This document shows positions 1 to 9,409 of a DNA stretch of 64,000 nt, one piece after another. Every line of letters begins with the position of its first letter. Position 1 is the stretch's first letter. Location of the stretch: assembly GCF_030732225.1 (NCBI RefSeq), contig NZ_CP132230.1:338001-402000 (forward strand), written 5' to 3'. Below the pieces are notes generated by a model. The model searched no databases and was not told the origin of the DNA. It worked only from the letters and a program-made list of their open reading frames with translations. Made by a program: the position numbers and the translations under genes. This DNA is from Streptococcus iniae. GTDB taxonomy: Bacteria; Bacillota; Bacilli; Lactobacillales; Streptococcaceae.

Positions 1-960
1 GAAAAGGCAATTGTTATAATAGGTCTAAGTTTGCTAGCTTTTGGTGGCAGTAGTCCCTTTTTATTTCAAGCCTACCCTCTTGTTTTTTTATCCCGTATTT
101 TACTTGGAGTTGGTATTGGTTTAATTAATGCTAAAGCTATCAATATTATTAGTGAGCGTTTTTCGGGTAAGGCAAGGGTTAAGCTTTTAGGCTATAGAGC
201 TTCTTTTGAAGTGGTCGGCTCTTCTATTCTTACTTTTGTATCGGGCTATCTAATTGCCTTTGGTTGGTCTAAAGCTTTTTTGATTTATGCTTTGGCAATT
301 CCAATCTTGATCTTATACCTTGTTTTTGTTCCTCAAGTTGAAGCTCCAAAAGCAAAGGTAAGCCATCACCACAAGGTTGAAAAATTAAAGCCATCACAAG
401 TGAAACTGATTTTTGGTTTAGCCTTATATGCCGGCTTTGTGATTTTAGTGAACACTTCAATTACCCTTCGGGTGCCACTTGTAGTGGATCAGATGCAACT
501 TGGCAGTCCAAAAGAAGCTAGTCTTATTTTAAGTTTAATGATGTTGATGGGGATTATTTCTGGCCTGAGTTTCAGTCATTTCCTTGTTCACCTGAAGTCT
601 TACTTTATGGGGATTGTAGCTATATCACTTGGCCTTGGCACATTAGTGCTTTGGTCGGCTAGTAGTTTGCTTTTAGTGGCAATAGGTGCCCTTCTAACAG
701 GATTGGTCTATAGTTTGGGAGTGACTCTTGCCTTTCATACCGTTTCTGAAGCTTTCCCACCTTCTCAATTAACTGCTGCAACAACTTTTGTTTTAATTGG
801 ATGTAATATTGGGGGTGGGGCAGCTGCCTTGGTTTTACAGATGTTTTCTACCTGGTCACCTTCGGTTATTTTGCCCTATCTTATTTATGCCATCATTAGC
901 TTGATTATGGGAAGTCTTTTGATTGCTGCTCAGCTATTTAAGCAAAAAAAGAGCAAGTAA
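1..960 (+). CDS. Major facilitator superfamily transporter, 5' end outside window
   Basis: The reading frame is open from base 1, so the start lies upstream; about 319 residues are visible. The protein is almost entirely hydrophobic helices with short polar loops, and a longer basic/histidine-rich loop (near AKVSHHHKVEKLK) after about residue 115 looks like the central cytoplasmic loop that divides 6+6 helix MFS carriers. It ends in the basic tail KQKKSK. A conserved loop motif for a specific subfamily is not visible, so the substrate cannot be named. It would act in the cytoplasmic membrane as a secondary carrier. It is followed by the separately promoted rpsO. Confidence 0.75.
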   Translation, partial: EKAIVIIGLSLLAFGGSSPFLFQAYPLVFLSRILLGVGIGLINAKAINIISERFSGKARVKLLGYRASFEVVGSSILTFVSGYLIAFGWSKAFLIYALAIPILILYLVFVPQVEAPKAKVSHHHKVEKLKPSQVKLIFGLALYAGFVILVNTSITLRVPLVVDQMQLGSPKEASLILSLMMLMGIISGLSFSHFLVHLKSYFMGIVAISLGLGTLVLWSASSLLLVAIGALLTGLVYSLGVTLAFHTVSEAFPPSQLTAATTFVLIGCNIGGGAAALVLQMFSTWSPSVILPYLIYAIISLIMGSLLIAAQLFKQKKSK

Positions 961-972
961 CCATCATCAATC

Positions 973-1001
973 TTGACCAAAAGAAGTCTTTCTGCTAGAA
1001 T
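973..1001 (+). promoter_or_regulatory. rpsO promoter
   Basis: TTGACC, a 17-base spacer and TAGAAT preceded by TG (extended -10). This gives an untranslated leader of roughly 80 bases before rpsO. Confidence 0.7.
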
Positions 1002-1007
1002 AGAATG

Positions 1008-1089
1008 GTCGTAAGACACACCAACTTTTTCTTGGTTTTAGGAGTGCCAACCCTAGGACTCGGATTAAGCAATAAAAGGAGAAATTATT
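1008..1089 (+). promoter_or_regulatory. rpsO 5' leader with small hairpins
   Basis: The leader has CCAA/TTGG and GAGT/ACTC complementary blocks before the SD AAGGAG. S15 autoregulates through its leader in many bacteria, so this is a candidate S15-responsive structure; the fold was not computed. Confidence 0.35.
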
Positions 1090-1359
1090 ATGGCAATCTC
1101 AAAAGAGAAAAAAAATGAAATCATCGCTCAATATGCACGTCATGAAGGCGATACTGGTTCAGTTGAAGTTCAAGTAGCAGTTCTTACATGGGAAATCAAC
1201 CACTTGAACGGTCACATTAAGGACCACAAAAAAGACCACGCTACATACCGTGGATTGATGAAAAAAATCGGTCACCGTCGTAACTTATTAGCTTACTTAC
1301 GTCGTACAGATGTTAACCGTTACCGTGATTTAATTCAATCTTTAGGTCTTCGTCGTTAA
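1090..1359 (+). CDS. rpsO: 30S ribosomal protein S15
   Basis: The 89-residue product has the normal S15 length and the conserved features [14 protein letters not shown] and [11 protein letters not shown], including the [10 protein letters not shown] segment. S15 is a primary 16S rRNA-binding protein of the small subunit platform, organising the helix 20-22 junction. It has a clear SD (AAGGAG) and its own promoter and terminator, so it is a monocistronic unit. The order rpsO then pnp is widely conserved in bacteria. Nothing is unusual in the protein. Confidence 0.97.
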   Translation: MAISKEKKNEIIAQYARHEGDTGSVEVQVAVLTWEINHLNGHIKDHKKDHATYRGLMKKIGHRRNLLAYLRRTDVNRYRDLIQSLGLRR

Positions 1360-1375
1360 TGTTAAGTTTAAAATG

Positions 1376-1407
1376 CCCTTTGTCTTCTGGACAGAGGGTG
1401 TTTTTTT
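1376..1407 (+). terminator. rpsO Rho-independent terminator
   Basis: Stem CCCTTTGTC / GACAGAGGG (one G-T pair), five-base loop, then a run of seven T. Confidence 0.85.
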
Positions 1408-1502
1408 GTAGAGCATATCGTTTATTTTTGCTTGACAGATGGTTAGTTATGCCGGTTTGTTTCTCATTCCATAAAATGGTCATAAAGGGTTAAAAAAGAC
1501 TT

Positions 1503-1543
1503 AAGGTGTTTAAGCAGTTTTATTTTAAAACACCTTTGTTTTT
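1503..1543 (+). terminator. Second terminator-like hairpin in rpsO-pnp gap
   Basis: AAGGTGTTT pairs with AAACACCTT, followed by TGTTTTT. It lies about 100 bases beyond the rpsO terminator. It may be a backup terminator or the end of a short unrecognised RNA; I see no coding frame between the two hairpins. Confidence 0.5.
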
Positions 1544-1610
1544 CTGCCTTCTGACAAAATCTCTTTTTCTTGTTAAAAACTCTAGTAATCTTTTCTTTTG
1601 CTTTAAAAAT

Positions 1611-1620
1611 GTGATAAAAT
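1611..1620 (+). promoter_or_regulatory. Candidate pnp -10 element
   Basis: GTGATAAAAT, a -10-like sequence placed just before the long pnp leader hairpin; no good -35 is seen. Confidence 0.4.
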
Positions 1621-1627
1621 AATGAGG

Positions 1628-1698
1628 ATACGTCGTTTGATACAAAGAGGAATTTAGCAGTTTTATGCTAGCTTGCTCTTTGTAGCAAAACAGCGTAT
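1628..1698 (+). promoter_or_regulatory. Long hairpin in pnp 5' leader
   Basis: ATACG...TACAAAGAG on the left arm pairs with CTCTTTGTA...CGTAT on the right arm with small internal mismatches, and an inner perfect hairpin TAGCA/TGCTA caps it. In enteric bacteria a comparable pnp leader duplex is cut by RNase III and then used by PNPase to autoregulate. The same role here is inference from position and shape. Confidence 0.6.
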
Positions 1699-1771
1699 AT
1701 CAGATTACAAAAAACTTATTTTTGAAAGGAATTGAAAAGTGGATTTTCTGCTTTTTAAAGGAATTTATTTT

Positions 1772-3934
1772 ATGTCAAAACAAACATTTACAACAACTTT
1801 TGCGGGGAAACCCTTGGTTGTTGAAATTGGTCAGGTGGCAAAACAAGCAAATGGAGCAACTGTGGTTCGTTATGGCGAGTCAACAGTCTTAACAGCAGCT
1901 GTTATGTCTAAAAAGATGGCAACGGGCGATTTCTTCCCATTGCAAGTCAACTATGAAGAAAAAATGTATGCAGCAGGCAAATTCCCTGGAGGTTTCATGA
2001 AACGTGAGGGGCGTCCATCAACAGATGCAACCCTAACTGCCCGTTTAATTGACCGTCCAATTCGCCCAATGTTTGCAGAAGGATTTCGTAATGAGATTCA
2101 AGTCATTAACACCGTTCTTTCTTATGATGAAAATGCTAGCGCCCCAATGGCAGCTATGTTTGGCTCATCATTAGCCCTCTCTATTTCAGACATTCCATTT
2201 AATGGACCAATTGCTGGGGTACAAGTAGGTTACATTGATGGTCAATTTATCATCAACCCAGATAAAGAACAATTAGAAGCTTCGCTATTAGAATTAACAG
2301 TCGCTGGTAGCAAAGAAGCCATTAACATGGTTGAATCAGGAGCAAAAGAACTCTCTGAAGACATTATGCTTGAAGCCCTTCTTAAAGGACACCAAGCTAT
2401 TCAAGAATTAATTGCTTTCCAAGAAGAAATTGTAGCAGCAGTTGGAAAAGAAAAAGCAGAAGTGGAATTGCTTCAAGTTAATGCTGACTTACAGGCTGAA
2501 ATTGTAGCAAAATACAATGCGGATTTGCAAAAAGCTGTTCAAGTTGAAGAGAAAAAAGCACGTGAAGCAGCTACTGAAGACGTTAAAGAAGCTGTTAAAG
2601 CTGAATATGAAGAAAGATTTGCTGAGGATGAGAACCTAGCAACCATTATGCGTGATGTTGCTGAAATTCTCGAGCAAATGGAACATGCTGAGGTACGCCG
2701 TCTCATTACTGAAGACAAAGTTCGCCCAGACGGTCGTAAAATTGATGAAATTCGTCCATTGGATGCACAAATTGATTTCTTACCAAAAGTTCATGGTTCA
2801 GGACTCTTTACACGTGGTCAAACACAAGCCTTGTCAGTCTTGACCTTGGCCCCAATGGGAGAAACTCAAATCATTGATGGTTTAGATGAAGAATACAAAA
2901 AACGCTTCTTGCATCATTACAACTTCCCACAATACTCTGTTGGGGAAACAGGACGTTATGGTGCTGCTGGTCGTCGTGAAATTGGACATGGTGCACTTGG
3001 TGAACGTGCCCTTGAACAAGTTTTACCAAGCCTTGAAGACTTCCCCTATGCTATCCGTTTGGTAGCGGAAGTTTTGGAATCAAATGGTTCATCATCGCAA
3101 GCTTCAATCTGTGCAGGAACTCTGGCCTTGATGGCTGGTGGTGTGCCAATTAAAGCACCGGTAGCAGGTATTGCCATGGGACTTATTTCAGATGGGACTA
3201 ATTACACTGTTTTAACAGATATTCAAGGTCTTGAAGACCACTTTGGTGACATGGACTTTAAAGTGGCTGGAACACGTGAGGGGATTACAGCACTTCAAAT
3301 GGATATTAAGATTGCAGGAATCACGCCTCAAATTTTAGAAGAAGCTCTAGCTCAAGCTAAAAAAGCCCGCTTTGAAATCCTTGATGTTATTGAAGAAACA
3401 ATTGCTGAACCACGCCCAGAATTAGCACCAACGGCACCGAAAATTGATACCATCAAAATTGATGTGGACAAAATTAAGATTGTCATTGGTAAAGGTGGCG
3501 AAACCATTGATAAAATTATTGCTGAAACAGGTGTTAAAATTGACATCGATGACGAAGGAACTGTTCAAATCTTCTCAAGTGATCAAGCTGCCATTAACCG
3601 TACCAAAGAAATTATTGCTAGTCTTGTTCGTGAAGCAAAAGTTGGTGAAGTTTACCATGCTAAAGTTGTTCGTATTGAAAAATTTGGAGCCTTTGTTAAC
3701 CTCTTTGACAAAACAGATGCCCTTGTTCATATTTCTGAAATTGCATGGAGCCGCACTGCAAATGTGTCAGATGTTCTAGAATTAGGCGAAGAAGTTGATG
3801 TTAAAGTCATTAAAATTGATGACAAAGGCCGTGTTGATGCCTCAATGAAAGCCTTGTTGCCACGCCCACCAAAACCTGAGAAAAAAGCTCCAGAAGTGGA
3901 AGCTAAGTCAGAAGATAAACTAAAAGAAGACTAA
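1772..3934 (+). CDS. pnp: Polyribonucleotide nucleotidyltransferase (PNPase)
   Basis: PNPase degrades RNA 3'-5' by phosphorolysis and is part of the degradosome-like network. From the ATG at 1772 the product has 720 residues: two RNase PH domains (the second contains FTRGQTQAL and the [15 protein letters not shown] phosphate-binding segment), a KH domain with [10 protein letters not shown], and a C-terminal S1 domain ([20 protein letters not shown]). An in-frame GTG lies 11 codons earlier, but AAAGGA about nine bases before 1772 and the family-typical start [14 protein letters not shown] favour the ATG. The tail is acidic and lysine-rich. The SseB-like gene follows after 2 bases, so they are probably cotranscribed. 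Confidence 0.97.
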   Translation: MSKQTFTTTFAGKPLVVEIGQVAKQANGATVVRYGESTVLTAAVMSKKMATGDFFPLQVNYEEKMYAAGKFPGGFMKREGRPSTDATLTARLIDRPIRPMFAEGFRNEIQVINTVLSYDENASAPMAAMFGSSLALSISDIPFNGPIAGVQVGYIDGQFIINPDKEQLEASLLELTVAGSKEAINMVESGAKELSEDIMLEALLKGHQAIQELIAFQEEIVAAVGKEKAEVELLQVNADLQAEIVAKYNADLQKAVQVEEKKAREAATEDVKEAVKAEYEERFAEDENLATIMRDVAEILEQMEHAEVRRLITEDKVRPDGRKIDEIRPLDAQIDFLPKVHGSGLFTRGQTQALSVLTLAPMGETQIIDGLDEEYKKRFLHHYNFPQYSVGETGRYGAAGRREIGHGALGERALEQVLPSLEDFPYAIRLVAEVLESNGSSSQASICAGTLALMAGGVPIKAPVAGIAMGLISDGTNYTVLTDIQGLEDHFGDMDFKVAGTREGITALQMDIKIAGITPQILEEALAQAKKARFEILDVIEETIAEPRPELAPTAPKIDTIKIDVDKIKIVIGKGGETIDKIIAETGVKIDIDDEGTVQIFSSDQAAINRTKEIIASLVREAKVGEVYHAKVVRIEKFGAFVNLFDKTDALVHISEIAWSRTANVSDVLELGEEVDVKVIKIDDKGRVDASMKALLPRPPKPEKKAPEVEAKSEDKLKED

Positions 3935-3936
3935 AA

Positions 3937-4689
3937 ATGACACTAGAAACAAATGAATTAGACACACGCCTTCGTGCATTTATTAATGCACCAGATAATT
4001 TTTTAGATAGCCTTGCTTTGGTTGACGCCCTTCACCACTTTCCGGTATGGGCAACCAAAGAACCCTATGCTATCGAGATTGAAGGGGTTACGGTTACCCC
4101 TGTATTTACAGATAAGGATGATATGGCCCTCTTTAAAGAGGCGCAAAAAAGTGCTCAAAGTCATTACTGGTTGGAACGCTCAGCTATTGCTGTTCTAGAA
4201 GAAATTATTACTTCAGGCGTTTCAGGTATGGTTTTCAACCTTAAGACAAAAGGTGATTTTGGCAACTCGACCATCTTCAAAAGCAGTGAAATGATTCAAT
4301 TTTTGAATAACTGTACTACTGTTTTAAACACACTAATGAGTGATGAGAATCAGGCTGCTGATACTATGGATAAAATCTATCTGGTTCCAGCTTTCATTCA
4401 TGAAAAAGAAGAAGGCTATTACGACCGCTTTTTCCCAACCATGTCAACACCAGAAGGGAAGTCTTATATCCCGGCCTTTTCAAATTTGCAAAGTTTTGCA
4501 AAATGGTACAATCAAAAAGATTTTGGCGGTGCTTTCCGTAAAGGTCACGGCCTGGTTTTGACTTGGACAATTAATGATATTTATCAGCCACGAAATGGTG
4601 ATAATGATATTGAAGACAGTCTTGGTGTAGCCATCAATCCCTTCGATGAGCAACAAATTCTATTGGATTGGACAGAAATTGAAAAATAA
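3937..4689 (+). CDS. SseB N-terminal-domain-like protein
   Basis: A soluble 250-residue protein with no signal peptide or membrane segment. The segments PVFTDKDDMALFKEAQKSA and GLVLTWTINDIYQP, and the general alpha/beta composition, recall the SseB N-terminal domain found in many streptococcal proteins of unknown role. It lies 2 bases after pnp and 10 bases before cysE, so it is inside the pnp-cysE-cysS operon; this position is conserved in streptococci to my knowledge. The family has no settled biochemical function, so none is assigned. Confidence 0.6.
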   Translation: MTLETNELDTRLRAFINAPDNFLDSLALVDALHHFPVWATKEPYAIEIEGVTVTPVFTDKDDMALFKEAQKSAQSHYWLERSAIAVLEEIITSGVSGMVFNLKTKGDFGNSTIFKSSEMIQFLNNCTTVLNTLMSDENQAADTMDKIYLVPAFIHEKEEGYYDRFFPTMSTPEGKSYIPAFSNLQSFAKWYNQKDFGGAFRKGHGLVLTWTINDIYQPRNGDNDIEDSLGVAINPFDEQQILLDWTEIEK

Positions 4690-4699
4690 AGGAGAGGCT

Positions 4700-5284
4700 A
4701 TGGGCTGGTGGAAAAAAAGCATTAACATCATCAAAGAATTGGATCCAGCAGCTCGTTGTACCAGTGAAATTCTCCTGACCTACCCAGGCTTAAAAGCCTT
4801 AGCTGCTCATCGTATTTCGCATTATCTCTGGAAACGACACTTTTATTTGCTAGCACGTATGCATAGCCAATTTTGGCGTTTTTGGACAGGTATTGAAATT
4901 CATCCAGGGGCAACAATTGCGGCGGGAGTTTTTATTGACCATGGAGCTGGTTTGGTTATTGGAGAAACAGCTATTGTTGAAGAAGGAGTCATGCTTTATC
5001 ATGGGGTTACCCTAGGGGGTACAGGTAAGGACAAGGGGAAACGCCATCCAACAATCCGAAAAGGCGCTCTGATTTCAGCGCATGCGCAAGTCATTGGACC
5101 AATTGAAGTTGGTGCTAATGCCAAAGTTGGTGCTTCAGCTGTTGTTTTATCAGATGTTCCCGAAGACGTGACTGTTGTAGGTGTTCCTGCCAAAGTAGTG
5201 CGTGTTCATGGGCAAAAAGACACAATCCAAATTAAAACACTCGAGCACATTAGAGAAGAATCCTATTATTCTTCAAAATTGTGA
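4700..5284 (+). CDS. cysE: Serine O-acetyltransferase
   Basis: Transfers acetyl from acetyl-CoA to L-serine, giving O-acetylserine for cysteine synthesis. The 194-residue product has an N-terminal helical part and a left-handed beta-helix of hexapeptide repeats (GIEIHPGATIAAGVFIDHG, GVMLYHGVTLGGTGKDKGKRHP) with the catalytic histidines in IDHG and LYHG. The ATG at 4700 follows GGAGAGG and gives the normal N-terminus MGWWKKSINIIKELDPAARC; an upstream in-frame ATG would overlap the previous gene and lacks an SD. cysS follows after 20 bases, linking cysteine supply with cysteine charging. Confidence 0.95.
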   Translation: MGWWKKSINIIKELDPAARCTSEILLTYPGLKALAAHRISHYLWKRHFYLLARMHSQFWRFWTGIEIHPGATIAAGVFIDHGAGLVIGETAIVEEGVMLYHGVTLGGTGKDKGKRHPTIRKGALISAHAQVIGPIEVGANAKVGASAVVLSDVPEDVTVVGVPAKVVRVHGQKDTIQIKTLEHIREESYYSSKL

Positions 5285-5304
5285 CATCATAAAGGAAGTA
5301 ATGA

Positions 5305-6648
5305 ATGATTAAAATTTACGACACCATGTCACGGTCTTTGCGTGACTTCGTTCCCTTAGTTGACAATACTGTGAGCATGTATGTCTGCGGTCCAACCGTC
5401 TATAATTATATTCACATTGGGAATGCACGTTCATCAGTAGCCTTTGACACTATCAGACGCTATTTTGAATACCGAGGCTACAAGGTCAATTACATTTCAA
5501 ACTTCACAGACGTTGACGATAAAATAATCACTGCCGCCAAAGCTGCAAATCTAACCCCGAAGGCTTTAGCAGATCAGTTTATAGAAGCCTTTAAAGAAGA
5601 CACGGGAAAATTAGCTGTTCTTCCGGCCAATCAGCATCCGCGGGTCATGGATTATATGGATGACATCATCTCTTTTGTGTCTATCTTGATTGACAAGGGC
5701 TACGCTTATGAATCAGCGGGAGATGTTTACTTCAGAGTTGAAAAGGCTGAGGATTATGGCAAATTAGCTAATAAAACGTTAGCAGATCTTGAGGTGGGAG
5801 CTTCTGGACGGACAGACCAAGAACAAGACTTAAAAGAAAATCCCTTGGACTTTGCCCTTTGGAAATCGGCGAAGGCTGATGAGATTTCATGGGAAAGCCC
5901 GTGGAGCAATGGTCGCCCGGGGTGGCACATTGAATGTTCTGTTATGGCAACTGAGATTTTGGGAGATACGATTGATATTCATGGGGGCGGAGCTGACTTA
6001 GAGTTTCCACACCATACTAATGAAATTGCCCAGTCAGAAGCTAAAACAGGAAAAACGTTTGCCAACTACTGGATGCATAATGGCTTTGTCAATATTGACA
6101 ATGAAAAAATGTCTAAATCTCTTGGTAATTTTATCACTGTTCACGATATGCTTGAAAAAGTGGATCCACAGGTCTTGCGTTTCTTTCTTGCAACGCAACA
6201 ATATCGTAAACCAATCAATTTTACTGAAAAAGCTATCCATGACGCTGAAGTTAACCTTAAATACCTCAAAAATACCTCTAGTCAACCTCTTTTGGACCTT
6301 AACAATGCCCAAGAAGTTCAAGGTTTTATTGACCAGTTTACAGATGCAATGGACAGTGACTTTAATGCTGCCAATGGGATTACAGTTGTTTATGACTTTG
6401 CCAAATGGTTAAACTCAGGAAATTATAGTAAAGAGGCGAAAAAGGCTTTTGAGGACATGTTAGCTGTTTTTGGAATTTATTTTGAAGAGGAAGTGCTTGA
6501 TCACGATATTGAAAATCTGATTGCAGAACGTCAAGTTGCCCGTGCGAACCGAGATTTTGCCCGTGCGGATGCCATTCGTGACCAGTTGGCTGCTCAAGGC
6601 ATCAAATTGCTTGATACCAAAGAGGGCGTGAGGTGGACACGTGACTAA
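5305..6648 (+). CDS. cysS: Cysteinyl-tRNA synthetase
   Basis: Class I aminoacyl-tRNA synthetase charging tRNA-Cys. Signatures are visible in order: zinc/substrate cysteine in [19 protein letters not shown] (HIGH-like HIGN), WHIECSVMA with the second zinc cysteine, [21 protein letters not shown], and the KMSKS loop in [11 protein letters not shown]. The 447 residues match the family length. It overlaps mrnC by 8 bases, so translation is probably coupled. Confidence 0.97.
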   Translation: MIKIYDTMSRSLRDFVPLVDNTVSMYVCGPTVYNYIHIGNARSSVAFDTIRRYFEYRGYKVNYISNFTDVDDKIITAAKAANLTPKALADQFIEAFKEDTGKLAVLPANQHPRVMDYMDDIISFVSILIDKGYAYESAGDVYFRVEKAEDYGKLANKTLADLEVGASGRTDQEQDLKENPLDFALWKSAKADEISWESPWSNGRPGWHIECSVMATEILGDTIDIHGGGADLEFPHHTNEIAQSEAKTGKTFANYWMHNGFVNIDNEKMSKSLGNFITVHDMLEKVDPQVLRFFLATQQYRKPINFTEKAIHDAEVNLKYLKNTSSQPLLDLNNAQEVQGFIDQFTDAMDSDFNAANGITVVYDFAKWLNSGNYSKEAKKAFEDMLAVFGIYFEEEVLDHDIENLIAERQVARANRDFARADAIRDQLAAQGIKLLDTKEGVRWTRD

Positions 6649-7036
6649 TCTTGATGTCAACTTGATTAATGGCATTGCCTTAGCTTTTGAAGGAGATGCT
6701 GTTTATTCTTACTATATTCGTCGCCACTTGATTTATAGTGGGCAAACTAAACCAAGCAAGTTGCACCACATGGCAACTAAATATGTCTCAGCAAAAGCAC
6801 AAGCTAACCTCATTGAAAAACTCTTAGAAGATCAGCTATTAACTGAAAAAGAAATTGATATTTATAAACGAGGACGTAACACTAAAAGCCATACCAAGGC
6901 TAAAAATACTGATGTTGTAACTTATCGTATGTCTACAGGATTTGAAGCTATCATGGGTTATCTAGACATGACAGGAGAGCAAGAACGCCTAGAAGAATTA
7001 ATCAACTGGTGTATCAAAACTGTAGAAAACACTTAA
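6641..7036 (+). CDS. mrnC: Mini-ribonuclease III
   Basis: A 131-residue protein carrying only the RNase III catalytic domain and no dsRNA-binding domain, as in Bacillus MrnC, which matures 23S rRNA 3' and 5' ends. Visible signatures are [21 protein letters not shown] at the start (the EGDA catalytic acidic stretch) and [34 protein letters not shown] (the second catalytic segment). It starts at GTG within the end of cysS, an arrangement common in Firmicutes. Confidence 0.93.
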   Translation: MTNLDVNLINGIALAFEGDAVYSYYIRRHLIYSGQTKPSKLHHMATKYVSAKAQANLIEKLLEDQLLTEKEIDIYKRGRNTKSHTKAKNTDVVTYRMSTGFEAIMGYLDMTGEQERLEELINWCIKTVENT

Positions 7037-7148
7037 CAATCATTGAACAGATGGTTTTTAAGTAGGAATGCTAATAAATCAGGATAAGAATCATTTTGTA
7101 AAAATCTTGCTTTACTGTAAAAATAGGACACTTTAAAGGGGGTAGCAT

Positions 7149-7439
7149 TTGAAAAAGATAAAAAATAGTATTAATCATTACGCTGAATATTATATTATTG
7201 CAGTAATGATGCTTTGGTTTGGGATGCTATTTGTCTCTTGGGACCAGATGCTGTTTGGGGTATCTATCTACTTTTTTGTGATGCAAAAAATATTTGTTAT
7301 TTTGGGATTGGTAACTCTTTTAATGTCTATGATAGCAAAACGAAAGTTGCTCTTCCTCTTCGGTGTTCTTTTCCTCTTTGCTTTCTGGGTTAATATGTTT
7401 TTACTTTTTTTCGTCTTGCCTCCTATTTTTGGAAATTAA
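7149..7439 (+). CDS. Small membrane protein of unknown function
   Basis: A 96-residue protein starting at TTG with a good SD (AAAGGGGG, 7 bases upstream). About three hydrophobic helices (AVMMLWFGMLFVSW; KIFVILGLVTLLMSMI; LLFLFGVLFLFAFWVNMFLLFFV) after a basic N-terminus. I do not recognise the family. It ends about 40 bases before the IS1182-type element, so anything that once lay downstream has been displaced. Confidence 0.55.
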   Translation: MKKIKNSINHYAEYYIIAVMMLWFGMLFVSWDQMLFGVSIYFFVMQKIFVILGLVTLLMSMIAKRKLLFLFGVLFLFAFWVNMFLLFFVLPPIFGN

Positions 7440-7481
7440 AGACTTACTGAATGACTTATTTATACTGCTATATTATAGCAA

Positions 7482-9340
7482 AAGAAGAGGCTGGGCAAAA
7501 AGTAGCTTCAGAATAGAAAAAAACGAGCATTTCCGCAGTTGGAGATGCTCGTTTTCCTATGTCATGGTTTATAATTATAATAACCACAAAACAACTAGAA
7601 AGCCATGACTATGTATAAAGAGTATAACACAAATCAATTGAGTTTGGAACTAAACCTTGCCTACGATATTCCTATGAATCATGAAGTTAGATTGATCAGT
7701 CTTTTTGTGGATAGTATTCCTAGCCAAGTTTTATTAGAAGATAAGTCACACACTGGTCGTCCTGCCTTTCATCCTGCTATGCTTTTGAAGATGACGCTCT
7801 TCGCCTATGCCCGTCAAGTCTTTTCTGGTCGCAAAATGGTGCAGATGAATGAGGAAGTGATTCCCATGAAATGGTTGAGTCAGGATACTTATGTCAGCTA
7901 TAAGACCATCAATAATTTTCGCTCAAGCAAGCATGCCAACAACCTGATTAAGACTGCCTTTATTTACTTCACCCTCCTTATGCGTGAGAATGGCATGATT
8001 GAAGATGAGGCACTCTTCATTGATGGCACCAAGCTAGAAGCTGATGTCAATCTCTACTCTTTCACTTGGAAAAGAGCTGTTGATAAATACGAATATGCCT
8101 TAAATGGGAAAATCTCAGAACTCTATGACCAGCTGGTTCAAGAGGGGGTAAACCTAGCTCTGTCCAAAGAAGAATGCGAAACCAGCGAGGGGTTAGTGCG
8201 CCTTTTAGAAGACACTGAACAGGCCTTGGCTGAAGTTGAGAAAGCAATTTCTGAAGAACCAAAGGTTATCAAGGGAGGTTCTGCCAATAAGCAGAAGCGA
8301 CGTCGTATTAAGAAACTGCGCAACCAGTTGAGAAAGGATTATCTCCCTCGTAAGCAACGCTATGAGGAGGCTAGAGAGATTCTAGAAGAGCGTAACTCTT
8401 TCTCCAAAACGGACCACGATGCCACTTTTATGCGAATGAAAGAGGAAAGAAATAGTCTGGGGAGAGACTATTTCTTCACGAGCTTTAAAATAAAAGAGCG
8501 AGTATGATGAATGGCCAGCTTAAGCCAGGCTACAATATCCAAGCTGCCACTAATGGCCAATATGTTCTTGCTTACGATATATTTTCAAATCCAACAGACA
8601 CCCGAACTCTGAAACCATTTCTCCAATCCATTCAAACTCTGGACCTCTTTCAAAATATTGTCGCCGATGCCGGTTATGGCAGTGAGGAGAATTATAGTTT
8701 TATCATTGATGAGTTGGAGAAATCTCCTCTTATTCCCTATGGTATGTACCAGAAGGAATTGACTAAGAAATATAAAAACAGTCCTACTAATCCAAATAAT
8801 TGGGACTACCTTGAAGAAACAGACCAATTCATTAAACCAGATGGTGTTGTTTATTCCTTTAAATATTACTCTCGTAGAAAAGATAAGTATGGCTTTGAAC
8901 GGGATTTCAAGATTTATGAGGCAGAAAAAATACAAAGCACGGAAGAGTTGGAAAAACTTTCCAAAACAGAAAATGGTCGCCAGAAACAGATCCATTACAA
9001 TCCAACTTGGAATTACTTTAAAGAACTCATAAAGGAAGAATTACATAGCGAAGATGGCTCTCGAATCTATGCCAAACGGAAAATCGATGTCGAACCCGTT
9101 TTTGGCCGATTGAAGAGTGTTTTTGGCGTGCGTAGAGTCCATGTCAGAGGCAATCAAGCCGTCCAAACGGAGGTTGGATTCCTCTTCATGAGTATGAATC
9201 TAATAAAATTGGCCAAGAATCTCGACCCTAAAACTTCAAATACTCAAAAACCACACAGTAATTTTGTCATCTTGAATATTTTCAAGACTGAAATCACTGT
9301 GTGGTTTTATTTGAAGCTACTTTTTGCCCAGCCTCTTCTT
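7482..9340 (+). mobile_element. IS1182-family insertion sequence
   Basis: The ends are perfect 28-bp inverted repeats at 7482-7509 and 9313-9340 (outer bases AAGAAGAGGCTGGGCA). The element is about 1.86 kb and encodes one broken transposase. The left end abuts a perfect 15-bp palindrome TGCTATATTATAGCA (7466-7480), consistent with IS1182-type preference for palindromic or terminator-like targets. The right end stops 14 bases from the GH92 stop codon, so the insertion probably replaced or separated that gene's terminator. No target duplication is obvious. Confidence 0.9.
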
Positions 9341-9409
9341 TATTTACAAGTGTATCAGGCTAACAAACTTAGGCGAAAGACTAATGATTTAGCTCTTATC
9401 AATTCTTGA
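7605..9409 (+). pseudogene. IS1182-family transposase, disrupted
   Basis: Two consecutive frames (7605-8507 and 8504-9409) together make one DDE transposase. The first holds the N-terminal domain (VRLISLFVDSIPSQ, FIDGTKLEADVN with a catalytic Asp); the second begins MMNGQLKPGYNIQAATNGQY and ends with the region DVEPVFGRLKSVFG. In intact relatives the sequence runs from MRMKED directly into HMMNGQLKPGYN. Here about 60 extra bases with a perfect hairpin interrupt at that point and bring a stop. The second frame runs past the element's right end to 9409, overlapping the antisense of the GH92 gene. Probably inactive unless recoded. Confidence 0.85.
8447..8476 (+). repeat. Perfect hairpin inside the transposase gene
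   Basis: AAGAAATAGTCT (8447-8458) and AGACTATTTCTT (8465-8476) form a 12-bp perfect stem with a GGGGAG loop. It lies exactly where the conserved transposase sequence is interrupted. Confidence 0.8.

Noticed and set aside
1739-1771. Earlier GTG start for pnp
   Set aside because: It adds 11 atypical residues; the ATG at 1772 has the SD and the family N-terminus.
7605-9409. Two separate genes for the IS1182 transposase halves
   Set aside because: They are parts of one conserved protein broken by an insertion; the second half has no SD of its own.
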